NCBI GenBank assembly: GCA_004212075.1
Contig: RXIF01000012.1
Location: forward strand, 84,745 to 148,744
DNA length: 64,000 nucleotides
Direction: 5' to 3'
Origin: Candidatus Methanoliparum thermophilum
GTDB taxonomy: Archaea > Halobacteriota > Methanoliparia > Methanoliparales > Methanoliparaceae
The translations under genes and the position numbers were made by a program. The notes under the pieces are model-generated. The model was not told where the DNA came from and did no database searches. It saw nothing but the letters and a program-made list of their open reading frames with translations. How positions within the stretch are numbered: position 1 is the first letter of the stretch; each line of letters starts with the position of its first letter. Below, in pieces: positions 26,692 to 35,645 of the stretch.

Positions 26692-27699
26692 ATGAAAAGA
26701 GTAGCATTGATAAAAGGTGATGGAGTAGGGCCAGAGCTCGTTTCTTCTTTATTAAAAGTTTTAGATGTTATAAAACCGGATATAGAGTTCATTGAATGTA
26801 ATGCCGGTGCCGAATGGTGGAAAAAGAACAAAGCGGACTCTTTAATTCCTGAAGAGACCTGGGATATTTTAGATAGTTCTGATGCATGTTTTAAGGGTCC
26901 AACAACAACGCCAGGCGGTGAAGGAACCCCTAAAAGCGTTGCCGTATCAATCAGACAGAAATACAACCTATATGCAAATGTCAGGCCTATAGAGACTATT
27001 ACAGGTATAGAGCTATGTTGTGTTAGAGAGGCTACAGAAGGGTTTTATTTTGGTGGTGAGATGGAGATTACTGATAATGTCTTTATCTCAATTAGAAAAA
27101 TAACGAGAGAATCATGCAGAAAGATCGCAAGATACGCATTTGAAGAGGCACGCCGTAGGAATTATAAAAATGTAGTAGCAATACATAAAAGCAACATTCT
27201 TAAAAAAACATGCGGTACATTTTTAGAAGAGGTACAAAATGTAAAAAAGAATTATCCAGATATAGATCTATCGGATTACCATATAGACGACATGGCACAA
27301 CAGATAATTAAAAATATTCAACGATTCGATAAGAGTATTCTACTATCTACCAACCTTTTTATGGATATAATAAGCGAAGAATGTTCTGGTCTGGCTGGAA
27401 GTATCGGACTGATTCCTTCTGCTAACATAGGAGATAATTATGCAATGTTTGAGCCCGCACATGGATCTTCACCTAAATATAAAGGATTAAATAAAGTAAA
27501 TCCAACAGCCACTATTCTTGCCGGTGCATGGATGTTAGAATACTTGGGCGATAAAGATAATGCAGAAAAAATAAGATTGGCTACAAAGGATACGATAAGA
27601 GAGAAGAAACATGTAACTTACGATCTTGGTGGAAGTTCAAAGATGAGCGAGATGACTGATGAGATAATAAGAAATCTAAAAAAGTATATGGAGGTATAA
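26692..27699 (+). CDS. Isocitrate/isopropylmalate dehydrogenase family protein (probably isocitrate dehydrogenase)
   Basis: The 335-residue protein starts VALIKGDGVGPELV and has FKGPTTTPGGEGTPKSVAVSIRQKYNLYANVRPIE (in two parts), HKSNILKKTCGTFLEEV (catalytic Lys), the metal site region DDMAQQIIKN, and the adenine loop FEPAHGSSPKYKGLNKVNPTATIL. The GPTTTP plus Ser before xxIRQ resembles isocitrate rather than isopropylmalate dehydrogenases, but the family is hard to split by eye. It lies 1 base before the NAC gene. Confidence 0.8.
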   Translation: MKRVALIKGDGVGPELVSSLLKVLDVIKPDIEFIECNAGAEWWKKNKADSLIPEETWDILDSSDACFKGPTTTPGGEGTPKSVAVSIRQKYNLYANVRPIETITGIELCCVREATEGFYFGGEMEITDNVFISIRKITRESCRKIARYAFEEARRRNYKNVVAIHKSNILKKTCGTFLEEVQNVKKNYPDIDLSDYHIDDMAQQIIKNIQRFDKSILLSTNLFMDIISEECSGLAGSIGLIPSANIGDNYAMFEPAHGSSPKYKGLNKVNPTATILAGAWMLEYLGDKDNAEKIRLATKDTIREKKHVTYDLGGSSKMSEMTDEIIRNLKKYMEV

Positions 27700-27700
27700 A

Positions 27701-28039
27701 ATGTTTCCAAAAGGGATGAATCCAAAAAAACTTAAACAAATGATGAAACAAATGGGAATAAACGTAGAGGTTATAAATGACGTAAAAGAGGTTAAAATAG
27801 TTACAAAAGATAAAGAGCTGATATTTAAAGACGCTGAAGTAACTATTATGGATGTAAAAGGCTCAAAAACATACCAGATTACTGGAATACCCGAAGAAAA
27901 AGAGATAAGCAGTATTAAAAGGGAGGATATAGATCTTGTTATGGAGAAAGCAGGTGTAACAGAGGAAGATGCTAAGAAAGCATTGGAAGAGACGGATGGA
28001 GATATAGCCGCGGCTATAATGAAATTAATGGATAATTAA
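27701..28039 (+). CDS. nac: Nascent polypeptide-associated complex protein, archaeal alpha type
   Basis: The 112-residue protein has a short N-terminal basic region (KGMNPKKLKQMMKQMG), the NAC beta-barrel domain (EVKIVTKDKELIFKDAEVTIMDVKGSKTYQITG) and a C-terminal UBA domain (DIDLVMEKAGVTEEDAKKALEETDGDIAAAIMKLM). Archaeal NAC binds nascent chains at the ribosome as a homodimer. It starts immediately after the preceding dehydrogenase. Confidence 0.95.
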   Translation: MFPKGMNPKKLKQMMKQMGINVEVINDVKEVKIVTKDKELIFKDAEVTIMDVKGSKTYQITGIPEEKEISSIKREDIDLVMEKAGVTEEDAKKALEETDGDIAAAIMKLMDN

Positions 28040-28125
28040 TTATATTGATACTGATCTATACAAAATGCCAAACTTAAAATATAAGTTATAGATTTTAGTG
28101 TTGGAATAAAAGAAGGGATGATAAT

Positions 28126-30393
28126 TTGGACACCGTCTGGATAAAAGATGTAGGAAAAAAAGATATAGGGATTGCTGGTGGGAAAGGCGCTAATCTTGGT
28201 GAGATGATAAATAAGGGGTTACCTGTCCCGCCAGGATTTATTATCACGGCAAAAGCGTTTAGAAATTTTTTAAAGGAGAGCGGTATAGAGAAAAAACTGT
28301 TTGATATATTGATGATAGACATAGATGACGATGCTCAATTAAAAGATGCCGAAAAAAAGGCGAAACAGCTAATTTTCAATACGAAAATACCTGAAAATAT
28401 TAAAAAAGAGATCTTAGATAAGTATAGGACTCTATGTAATGAAGAGGGAGGAGAAGTCTTTGTTGCAGTAAGATCAAGTGCCACAGCAGAAGATTTACCC
28501 GATGCAAGTTTTGCTGGACAACAAGATACCTTTTTGAATATCAAAGGAGAAGAGCAACTGATAGATGCGGTAAAAAAATGTTGGGCATCGTTATACGGTG
28601 CAAGGGCAATATTTTACCGTGTAAAGAAGAATTTTGATCATGAAAAGGTAAACATTGCAGTAGTAGTACAGAAGATGGTTAATGCAGAGAAAGCAGGTGT
28701 AATGTTTACATCCCATCCGTCTAGCGGAGAAAATGTTGCTATAATAGAGTCTATATGGGGTCTGGGTGAGGCGGTAGTATCTGGAATGGTATCTCCCGAC
28801 AATTTTGTAATTGATAAAGAGACATATAGAATAATAGATAAAAAGATAAGCGAAAAAACAAAGATGTGTATCAAAGATCCTAAAACAGGAGATACCATCT
28901 ATATAGATGTCCCACAAGATAAGAGAAACGCCGAATCTTTGACAGATGATGAGATCAAAGAACTGGTAAACCTAGGAAATAAAATAGAAAGGATATATAG
29001 ATTCCCACAAGATGTAGAATGGGCTATCGAGAATGGGAAGATATTTATCCTCCAATCAAGGGCTATAACCACGATAAATAATAATAACATAGTAAAAGAA
29101 GGAATCAGTAAAGAACCTATCCTTATAGGAACGGGTGCATCTCCAGGTATAGTCTCTGGTAGAGTAGTGATAATAAACAGCATTAAAGATCTGAACAAAG
29201 TGGAAAAAGGGGACATTATGGTTGCAAAGATGACTTCGCCTGATATGGTTCCAGCAATGGAAAGAGCCTCAGGCATAGTAACGGATGAGGGGGGTATGAC
29301 ATGCCACGCTGCGATAGTATCGCGAGAACTTGGTACTCCGTGTATAGTTGGTTCAAAAAAAGCCACTAAAGTTTTGAAGAATGGAGATACCATAACTATA
29401 GATGGAGCAAAAGGTACGATATATAAAGGAAGGATCGATACAAAGACGGAGACTAAGGAAGAGGTCGTTATAAAAAATAAACCGATAATTACTGCTACAG
29501 AGGTAAAAGTAAATATATCTATACCTTCAGCGGCTGAGAGGGCTGCTAAAACTGGTGCAGATGGTGTAGGTCTCCTAAGGATAGAACATATGGTTCTTAC
29601 GCTTCCAATGCATCCACAGAAGTATATAGATGAAGGAAGATCGGAAGAGTATGTAGATGAGCTTGTTAAAGGCATAAAAACGGTTGCAGATGCATTTTAT
29701 CCGAAACCGGTATGGGTTAGAACCATAGATGCGCCAACGGATGAGTTTAGAGCGATGCCTGGTGGGGAAGGAGAGCCTATAGAGGCAAACCCGATGCTCG
29801 GCTGGAGAGGTATCAGAAGAGATCTGACTATAAAAGAGCATTTCAGGTTGGAGATGAGGGCATTCAAGAAACTCTTTAATATGGGATATGATAACGTGGG
29901 GATAATGTTGCCGTTGATTCAACATCCTTATGAGATCAGAGAGGCAAAGCAGATGATGATCGATGAAGGGATAGATCTTAACAAGGTAGAGTGGGGCATA
30001 ATGGTCGAGACACCAGCAGCTGCGATACTAATAGAGGATATCATCAAAGAAGGAATAGACTACATATCCTTTGGTACAAACGATCTTATACAGTATACGC
30101 TAGCCATCGATAGAAACAACGAGAACGTATCATACATGTATGACGAGGAGCATCCTGCTGTGTTAAAACTGATCAAATATGTTATAGATAAGTGTAACGA
30201 GGCAGGAGTAAAGACTTCCGTATGTGGCCAGGCAGGATCTAACCCGAAGATAGTAGAAAAACTCGTCGAGTACGGTATAAAAAGCGTCTCTTCAAACATA
30301 GATGGAGTTGCAGATGTAAGAGAGGCAGTTGCACGAAAAGAGAGGCAAATAATGCTAGAATCGGCATTAAAATCTATAAAAAAAGATGGATAA
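28126..30393 (+). CDS. ppsA: Phosphoenolpyruvate synthase
   Basis: The 755-residue enzyme has the three expected domains: an N-terminal ATP-grasp part (GIAGGKGANLGEM, VRSSATAEDLPDASFAGQQDTFLN), the swivelling phosphohistidine domain (DEGGMTCHAAIVSRELGTP, His394) and the C-terminal PEP-binding barrel (TNDLIQYTLAIDRNN, KTSVCGQAGSNPKIVEKLVEYGI). It converts pyruvate and ATP to PEP for gluconeogenesis. The start is a TTG (LDTVWIKDVGKKD) with GGGATGAT just upstream. Its end overlaps mfnA by 8 bases. Confidence 0.96.
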   Translation: MDTVWIKDVGKKDIGIAGGKGANLGEMINKGLPVPPGFIITAKAFRNFLKESGIEKKLFDILMIDIDDDAQLKDAEKKAKQLIFNTKIPENIKKEILDKYRTLCNEEGGEVFVAVRSSATAEDLPDASFAGQQDTFLNIKGEEQLIDAVKKCWASLYGARAIFYRVKKNFDHEKVNIAVVVQKMVNAEKAGVMFTSHPSSGENVAIIESIWGLGEAVVSGMVSPDNFVIDKETYRIIDKKISEKTKMCIKDPKTGDTIYIDVPQDKRNAESLTDDEIKELVNLGNKIERIYRFPQDVEWAIENGKIFILQSRAITTINNNNIVKEGISKEPILIGTGASPGIVSGRVVIINSIKDLNKVEKGDIMVAKMTSPDMVPAMERASGIVTDEGGMTCHAAIVSRELGTPCIVGSKKATKVLKNGDTITIDGAKGTIYKGRIDTKTETKEEVVIKNKPIITATEVKVNISIPSAAERAAKTGADGVGLLRIEHMVLTLPMHPQKYIDEGRSEEYVDELVKGIKTVADAFYPKPVWVRTIDAPTDEFRAMPGGEGEPIEANPMLGWRGIRRDLTIKEHFRLEMRAFKKLFNMGYDNVGIMLPLIQHPYEIREAKQMMIDEGIDLNKVEWGIMVETPAAAILIEDIIKEGIDYISFGTNDLIQYTLAIDRNNENVSYMYDEEHPAVLKLIKYVIDKCNEAGVKTSVCGQAGSNPKIVEKLVEYGIKSVSSNIDGVADVREAVARKERQIMLESALKSIKKDG

Positions 30394-31513
30394 TATAACT
30401 AAAGAAGAGGATATATTAAATCTTGTTAGAGAGGCGAAATCGGAAGATATACCATATGAAAGAGTCTTTAGTTCGATGTGTACCCATCCTCATCCTATAG
30501 CTGTAAAAGCACATAACTTATTCTTGAGCTCTAATGCAGGGGATCCAGGTATATTCAAGGGTACTAATAAGCTGGAAAAGAAGGTTATCTCTATGATCGG
30601 AGATTTGTTGCATAAAAGAGATGCGTGTGGATATATTAGTACTGGCGGTACAGAATCAAATATACAAGCGATAAGGATGGCACGAAATCTTAAACAAAGA
30701 AAAAAACCAAACTTTATAGTCTCTGAGATGGGACACTTTTCTTTTGAAAAGACCGCCGATATTCTTGGAATCAAACTAAAAAAAGCAGAGGTAAGAGACG
30801 ATTTGACGATAGACCCTGATTCTGTAGAGAGACTTATAGATGATGACACCATAGCAATAGTGGGCATTGCAGGAACAACCGAGTTTGGACAGATAGATCC
30901 TATAGAAGAATTATCAAAGATTGCTTTAGAAAACGATGTCTTCTTACATATAGATGGGGCCTTTGGTGGTTTTGTTATACCGTTCTTGGATAAAAAGTAT
31001 ATGTTCGACTTTGAACTTGATGGGGTATCGTCTATATCAGTCGATCCGCACAAGATGGGAATGAGTGTTATTCCATCTGGTGCCTTATTGACAAGAGATA
31101 AAAAATATTTAAAACGTTTGGAAATATCTACTCCTTATTTATCATCTAAATCTCAATTTACTCTTACAGGAACCAGAAGTGGTGCATCCATCGCGGCTAC
31201 TTATGCGGTATTGATGTATCTTGGCTGGGATGGGTTCAAGAGTATTGTCAAGAGCTGTCTTCGTATGACTAATATTATCGTCGAAGGCATGAGAGATTTA
31301 GATATCAACCCTGTAATAGACCCAAAGATGAATGTTCTGGCTTTAAACGTACCAAAACTATGTAAAGTTTTTAATACGTTGTGGAAAAAAGGATGGTGTG
31401 TATCTAAAACCAGAAAGCCAAAGGCATTACGGTTGGTGGTCATGCCTCATATTACCGAAGATATAATCGATGATTTTTTAAAAGATTTTAAGAGAGCATT
31501 AAGAGAAATTTAA
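30386..31513 (+). CDS. mfnA: L-tyrosine/L-aspartate decarboxylase
   Basis: The 375-residue PLP enzyme shows FSSMCTHPHPIAVKAH, SNAGDPGIFKGTNKLE, GYISTGGTESNIQAIRMAR, HIDGAFGGFV and the PLP lysine in SVDPHKMGMSVIPSGA (Lys223). MfnA makes tyramine for methanofuran and/or beta-alanine for coenzyme A in archaea. Methanofuran is the C1 acceptor for the FwdBD enzyme encoded at 42.5-44.2 kb. It overlaps ppsA by 8 bases. Confidence 0.92.
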   Translation: MDNITKEEDILNLVREAKSEDIPYERVFSSMCTHPHPIAVKAHNLFLSSNAGDPGIFKGTNKLEKKVISMIGDLLHKRDACGYISTGGTESNIQAIRMARNLKQRKKPNFIVSEMGHFSFEKTADILGIKLKKAEVRDDLTIDPDSVERLIDDDTIAIVGIAGTTEFGQIDPIEELSKIALENDVFLHIDGAFGGFVIPFLDKKYMFDFELDGVSSISVDPHKMGMSVIPSGALLTRDKKYLKRLEISTPYLSSKSQFTLTGTRSGASIAATYAVLMYLGWDGFKSIVKSCLRMTNIIVEGMRDLDINPVIDPKMNVLALNVPKLCKVFNTLWKKGWCVSKTRKPKALRLVVMPHITEDIIDDFLKDFKRALREI

Positions 31514-31529
31514 TAAGATAATTGATGTT

Positions 31530-31568
31530 GCAAATCGAAGATTTGCGGCTCACAAATTAAAATTTGTG
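31530..31568 (+). repeat. Palindromic repeat family A, copy A4
   Basis: The hairpins GCAAATCGAAGATTTGC and CACAAATTAAAATTTGTG are separated by GGCT, followed by ATG. It occupies the mfnA-dph2 gap and ends 10 bases before the dph2 start. Confidence 0.85.
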
Positions 31569-31578
31569 ATGTTTAAAG

Positions 31579-32577
31579 ATGGATGATACATACGTGGTAG
31601 ATCTGGAAGAGCTTTTTGCTTTGATCGATAGAAAAAAAGCAAAGATAGTAGGATTACAGTTCCCAGACGGTTTGGTACGTTTTTTTCAAGATATTAAGGA
31701 AAAATTGGAGGATAAAAGGGATATTTTAGTCTTATTATCTGGTAATTCCTCTTTTGGTAGTTGTGATATAGATTTTGATCTTTTAAATATTGTAGATCTT
31801 CTATTTCATTTCGGTCATACGAGTATGTTCAAGATTGATAAGGTGGAGTATATACCTGTTAAGATTAAATTGAGAGAGGATATTTTGGAAGATCTATTGA
31901 AAAAATCGCTTTCTTACATAATCTCAAATAAGATATCTCTGGTAACCACTCCTCAATATAAAGACTATCTACTTAATATTAGAGATTTTTATGAAGAGAA
32001 CGGCATAACATGCTCGATCAACGAAGGAGATAATCGGGTTAAAGATAGAGGTATAGTCTTGGGATGCAATTTTTCAGCCGCAAAAGGGGCTGGAAAAGAA
32101 GTAATCTTTTTAGGAGACGGAAGTTTTCATCCGATCGGTATAAAGATTGCAACTCAGAAGAGAGTGATTAGGATAGACCCTTTGATACAAGATATAGAAG
32201 AGATAAGAGTGGAAAAGTTGTTAAAACAGAGATATGCCCTCATATCTAAATCGATAGGATTTAAATCAGCAGGAATACTTGTAAGTAATAAAATAGGTCA
32301 AAATAGATTTGATTTGGCACAAAGATTGTATAAAGAGACGTTAAATAGAGGATACAAAGCGTATCTTATATACATGAATTTAATACGCCCTGAATCAATT
32401 GGATTAAAAGTAGATATTCTTGTAAATACAGCATGCCCTAGAATTGCAATAGATGATTATATCTCGTTTGATAAACCAATCTTGACTCCAATAGAGTTTA
32501 ACATGATACTAAAAGATAAAATTATGGAATATCGGATGGATGAGATAAGGGAAGAGGATATTTATCCAACATTTTAA
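31579..32577 (+). CDS. dph2: Diphthamide biosynthesis enzyme Dph2
   Basis: The 332-residue protein follows the Dph1/Dph2 three-domain pattern with one Cys per domain: GNSSFGSCDIDFDLL, IVLGCNFSAA and VNTACPRIAIDDY, ligands for the [4Fe-4S] cluster of this non-classical radical SAM enzyme. FGHTSM is also typical. It transfers the 3-amino-3-carboxypropyl group of SAM to a His of elongation factor 2. A methyltransferase gene follows 9 bases downstream. Confidence 0.93.
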   Translation: MDDTYVVDLEELFALIDRKKAKIVGLQFPDGLVRFFQDIKEKLEDKRDILVLLSGNSSFGSCDIDFDLLNIVDLLFHFGHTSMFKIDKVEYIPVKIKLREDILEDLLKKSLSYIISNKISLVTTPQYKDYLLNIRDFYEENGITCSINEGDNRVKDRGIVLGCNFSAAKGAGKEVIFLGDGSFHPIGIKIATQKRVIRIDPLIQDIEEIRVEKLLKQRYALISKSIGFKSAGILVSNKIGQNRFDLAQRLYKETLNRGYKAYLIYMNLIRPESIGLKVDILVNTACPRIAIDDYISFDKPILTPIEFNMILKDKIMEYRMDEIREEDIYPTF

Positions 32578-32586
32578 ATTTTTAAA

Positions 32587-33177
32587 ATGAAAAAGAAAAG
32601 ATTGGAGATTTTTTTAGAAGGATTAGAAAAGTTTTCGTATCCTAAAGCATATTTAGAGCAATATAGCACTCCTGCTAATATAGCTGCAGAACTTTTGGTT
32701 TATGCCAAATTAAAAGGGGATTTAAGCGGGTCTGTATGTGATCTCGGATGTGGAACAGGTATTTTTGCCATCGGTGCCAAAATTTTAGGTGCAGAGAAGG
32801 TATATGCTATCGATGTTGATGAGAATGCATTGGAGATCGCACGGAGAAACGCAGACAAGTATGATTGTGGGATAGATTTTATCCGTATGGATATAGCTGA
32901 TATTGATAAGAACGATCTACAGGTAGATACCGTGTTGATGAACCCGCCATTTAAATCCCATAAAGATATAAAATTCTTAAATAAGTCATTAGAATTGGCA
33001 GATGTTGTATATTCGATGCATAATGGAGTTACAGAAGAATTTATAAACAATTATGTAGTAGATATATGTAATGGTTTTGAGATACGAAAGATAAGATTTC
33101 CAATAAAAAGAACGTTTGAGTTTCATAGGAAAAATGTTAAAGAGATAGATGTTAATATATACAGGTTTCAGCGTTGA
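32587..33177 (+). CDS. METTL5-like RNA/DNA methyltransferase
   Basis: The 196-residue protein has SAM motif I (VCDLGCGTGIFAIGAKILGA), motif II (VYAIDVDENALEIARRN) and the NPPF adenine-methylation motif in TVLMNPPFKSHKD, plus FEFHRKNVKEIDVNIYRF. It fits the archaeal COG2263/METTL5 group whose eukaryotic member makes m6A in small-subunit rRNA. Target here is inferred. It is in line with dph2. Confidence 0.88.
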   Translation: MKKKRLEIFLEGLEKFSYPKAYLEQYSTPANIAAELLVYAKLKGDLSGSVCDLGCGTGIFAIGAKILGAEKVYAIDVDENALEIARRNADKYDCGIDFIRMDIADIDKNDLQVDTVLMNPPFKSHKDIKFLNKSLELADVVYSMHNGVTEEFINNYVVDICNGFEIRKIRFPIKRTFEFHRKNVKEIDVNIYRFQR

Positions 33178-33194
33178 AACTAAGTTTTAAACAT

Positions 33195-33235
33195 CACGAA
33201 TCGAAAATTCGTGAGCTTCAAATCTTCGATTTGAA
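33195..33235 (-). repeat. Palindromic repeat family A, copy A5
   Basis: On the plus strand: CACGAATCGAAAATTCGTG, AGC, TTCAAATCTTCGATTTGAA. Read on the minus strand it has the same order as A3 and A4. It lies in the gap before csl4. Confidence 0.85.
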
Positions 33236-33295
33236 ACATAAATTGGTATAAATTCCGTCTTTAATACCGGATTATAATTTTTACGAGGTGATTAT

Positions 33296-33868
33296 ATGGA
33301 AAAGAAGATAGAAATTGAGGAAAAAATCGTACTTCCAGGCGATTTTATATGTACCACTGAAGAATATGTACCTGGAAGCAATACTTATAACAATGAGGGA
33401 GGTATCTGTTCTTCCATTATTGGTATTGTAAAATTAGATGATAAACTACACAAGATAGATGTACTACCACTGGTTATGGTTCCACCTGAAATAAAACAAG
33501 ACTCTATTGTTCTTGGTAAGATTATTCTTCTAAAAAATTCGTTTGCAGTCTTAAACATAGAGAGAGTTAAAGGATACGAGAATAGATCCGCAAACGTGGA
33601 AGGGACTATACATATATCGAATATACAACTTACATATATAAAGACGATAGACAAAGCGTTTAATGTCGGTGATATTGTGAAAGCAAAGGTAATAAGCAAC
33701 AACCCACTACGATTAACAACTCGAGACAAGAATCTGGGTGTTATAAAGGCATTCTGTCCTGTTTGTGGAGAGGCTTTGGAGAAGAAGGGAAAAGGATTGA
33801 AATGTTCCAGATGTAATACCATATATCAACGAAAAATATCCGAAGATTATGGATGGGGGATGTTTTAG
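33296..33868 (+). CDS. csl4: Exosome RNA-binding subunit Csl4
   Basis: The 190-residue protein has the N-terminal domain (IVLPGDFICTTEEYVPGSNTYNNEGGICSSIIG), an S1 RNA-binding domain (about 65-150, with TIHISNIQLTYIKTIDKAFNVGDIVKAKVI) and a C-terminal zinc ribbon CPVCGEAL...CSRCNTIYQRK. The start ATG follows GAGGTGATT. Its stop overlaps the rpoL GTG start as TAGTG. Confidence 0.95.
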   Translation: MEKKIEIEEKIVLPGDFICTTEEYVPGSNTYNNEGGICSSIIGIVKLDDKLHKIDVLPLVMVPPEIKQDSIVLGKIILLKNSFAVLNIERVKGYENRSANVEGTIHISNIQLTYIKTIDKAFNVGDIVKAKVISNNPLRLTTRDKNLGVIKAFCPVCGEALEKKGKGLKCSRCNTIYQRKISEDYGWGMF

Positions 33869-34155
33869 TGGAATTAAAAGTATTTGATCGAACAGAAAAG
33901 GAATTAAAGGTAGAAATTAGGGAAGAAGATGACACTTTGCTGAACCTTTTACAAGATGCATTATTGAAAGATAAACGTGTTTTAAGGGTGGTATATAATA
34001 TAAGATTCCCATATTCGAGCAACCCCCTCCTTTATTTAAGGACGGATGGGACTGATCCGGTAAAGGTTTTGTTAGATACATGTAACAATCTGTTAGATGA
34101 GTTATCCGAATTTAAATCCTCTTTTAACAGATCTTTCTCTAACAATGATGATTGA
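33868..34155 (+). CDS. rpoL: DNA-directed RNA polymerase subunit L (Rpb11-like)
   Basis: The 95-residue protein reads VELKVFDRTEKELKVEIREEDDTLLNLLQDALLKDKRV, then IRFPYSSNPLLYLRTDGTDPVKVL, the RpoL/Rpb11 pattern. I choose the GTG at 33868, overlapping the csl4 stop as TAGTG and preceded by GGGGGA, over an ATG at 33853 inside csl4. The stop TGA merges with the TGAAAAC left end of repeat B2. Confidence 0.95.
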   Translation: MELKVFDRTEKELKVEIREEDDTLLNLLQDALLKDKRVLRVVYNIRFPYSSNPLLYLRTDGTDPVKVLLDTCNNLLDELSEFKSSFNRSFSNNDD

Positions 34156-34252
34156 AAACCTCGATTTGCAACATCATAAAGCTGGACTATGTTTTATCAT
34201 TACGTTTCGTAAAATCTGTTTTCAAAGGGAGGTGCAGGAACCTTGGTTCTGC
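34154..34252 (+). repeat. Palindromic repeat family B, copy B2 (degenerate)
   Basis: It begins GAAAAC, overlapping the rpoL stop, includes AAAGCTGGACTATGTTTTATCA (related to the interior of B3, split here for length as AAAGCTGGACT and ATGTTTTATCA), and ends GGGAGGTG plus the right palindrome GCAGGAACCTTGGTTCTGC. Copy B3 starts 2 bases later, so the two form a tandem pair. Confidence 0.7.
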
Positions 34253-34254
34253 TT

Positions 34255-34340
34255 GAAAACAAATGTTCTTCACTCTTGTCCAGCGCAAGGCTGGACTGTG
34301 CTTTATCAATCGCAAGGAGGTGCAGGAACCTTGGTTCTGC
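34255..34340 (+). repeat. Palindromic repeat family B, copy B3 (complete)
   Basis: Left end GAAAACAAATGTTCTTCACT, central hairpin GTCCAGCGCAAGGCTGGAC (34278-34296), GGAGGTG (34316-34322) and right palindrome GCAGGAACCTTGGTTCTGC (34322-34340). The TTG at 34331, 8 bases after GGAGGTG, is the start of the DUF99 gene. Confidence 0.85.
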
Positions 34341-34912
34341 ATACAATGAGATTTAAAGAGAACATACGGGTTATTGGCATAGATGATGCATTTCTTGATG
34401 ATAGATACTCTATATTGATAGGCGTCATATTGAGAGGCAGATATGTTTTAGAGGGAGTTTTATCATCAAAGATACATATCGATGGGCTCGATGCTAATGA
34501 GAAAATAAGAGAGATGATAATCGGCTCGACTTATCTAAAACAGATAAAAGTGATTATGCTGGATGGAATAACCGTCGGTGGATTCAACCTTGTAGATATA
34601 AAGTTATTGTACGATGAGACGAATATTCCAGTGATAGCAGTAATAAAAAGACAACCCGATTTTGATAAGATATACAGTGCATTGGAAAATTTAGCAGATA
34701 AAGATAAAAGAATGGCAATAATAAAAAACTGTGGTGATATAAACTCTTTTTTGTATAAAGGTAATAAGATACTATATCAAATGTCAGGATTCGATAAAAA
34801 AGAGGATTGTGAGTTTCTTATAAAAAAATTTTCCGTTAATTCGATTATTCCTGAGCCTATACGGATAGCCCATTTGGTGGCATCAGGAATAACAAAAGGG
34901 CGAAATAGATAA
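34331..34912 (+). CDS. DUF99 family protein
   Basis: The core starts MRFKENIRVIGIDDAFLDDR and continues VILRGRYVLEGVLSSKIHIDGLDA, VIMLDGITVGGFNLVDI, VIAVIKRQPDF, the DUF99 family pattern; the family is thought to have an endonuclease V-like RNase H fold, function unknown. An open frame continues upstream through repeats to 34097, but that part is repeat-derived. The TTG at 34331 (MVLHTMRF, 193 residues) has GGAGGTG at optimal spacing inside repeat B3; the ATG at 34346 is 23 bases away from it. Confidence 0.85.
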   Translation: MVLHTMRFKENIRVIGIDDAFLDDRYSILIGVILRGRYVLEGVLSSKIHIDGLDANEKIREMIIGSTYLKQIKVIMLDGITVGGFNLVDIKLLYDETNIPVIAVIKRQPDFDKIYSALENLADKDKRMAIIKNCGDINSFLYKGNKILYQMSGFDKKEDCEFLIKKFSVNSIIPEPIRIAHLVASGITKGRNR

Positions 34913-34923
34913 ATCGCATAAAA

Positions 34924-34995
34924 CGGGCTTGCCGGGAATCGAACCCGGATCATTGGGTCCGAAGCCCAATAGGATATCCGTTACCACACAAGCCC
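34924..34995 (-). tRNA. tRNA-Arg (UCG)
   Basis: On the minus strand the acceptor stem GGGCTTG/CAAGCCC, anticodon stem TTGGG/CCCAA with loop CTTCGGA (anticodon TCG) and T-loop GGTTCGATTCC are clear. The discriminator is G. CCA is not encoded. Confidence 0.94.
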
Positions 34996-35078
34996 AATTG
35001 ATAGGATTGATCGGTTGTATTATTTTTATATTTATATACATAAACCATAAATATTAATAAATACTACTATTTAAAGAA

Positions 35079-35612
35079 ATGTACAGATTAAGAGAGATTC
35101 TTGCACATAGAGAGAGAGATTTAATATTGGATAATAATTTAAAACAATCCGCTGTTTTAGTGCCTCTTTTTAAAAAGGATCATGATTATGATATACTTTT
35201 TATTAAGAGAGCCGAAAATCTAACCTATCATAAAGGAGAAGTATCTTTTCCAGGTGGAGCGAGAGAAAATAACGAAGATTTGAAAGATACTGCTTTAAGG
35301 GAAAGTTACGAAGAGATCGGGCTAAAACCGAAAGATGTCGATGTATTGGGTGTATTGGATGATATAAAGACGATATCATCTTCGTTTATAGTCACTTCCT
35401 TTGTCGGAATTATTCCGTATCCATACAATTTCTTGATCAATAAAAAAGAGGTGCAACGAATTATCAGTGTGCCTCTATCCTTCTTCATAGATAATTCAGA
35501 TACTGTTGTATGGAATTATAAGGGGGATACTATATGGGGTGGCACTGCATTCATACTAAAAAACTTTTTATCTATTTTAGAGGAGTATAAAATCGAGATA
35601 GAAGAGTTTTAA
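35079..35612 (+). CDS. Nudix hydrolase (CoA pyrophosphatase-like)
   Basis: The 177-residue protein carries the Nudix box GGARENNEDLKDTALRESYEEIGL and, before it, FIKRAENLTYHKGEVSFPGG, the pattern of the CoA diphosphatase (NudL) subgroup. The substrate is inferred. It starts at an ATG after an AT-rich stretch and is followed by a radical SAM gene. Confidence 0.88.
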   Translation: MYRLREILAHRERDLILDNNLKQSAVLVPLFKKDHDYDILFIKRAENLTYHKGEVSFPGGARENNEDLKDTALRESYEEIGLKPKDVDVLGVLDDIKTISSSFIVTSFVGIIPYPYNFLINKKEVQRIISVPLSFFIDNSDTVVWNYKGDTIWGGTAFILKNFLSILEEYKIEIEEF

Positions 35613-35645
35613 TCTTTGTAGTATGATCTTTTGTTTATAAATATT

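Noticed and set aside
28591..29925. Several long open frames on the minus strand inside ppsA
   Set aside because: They are antisense to a clearly conserved gene, have no family features or ribosome sites, and are rich in Ser/Ile typical of shadow frames.
34097..34330. Upstream extension of the DUF99 reading frame
   Set aside because: It overlaps the end of rpoL and runs through repeats B2 and B3; the encoded residues are repeat-derived and the ribosome site points to 34331.
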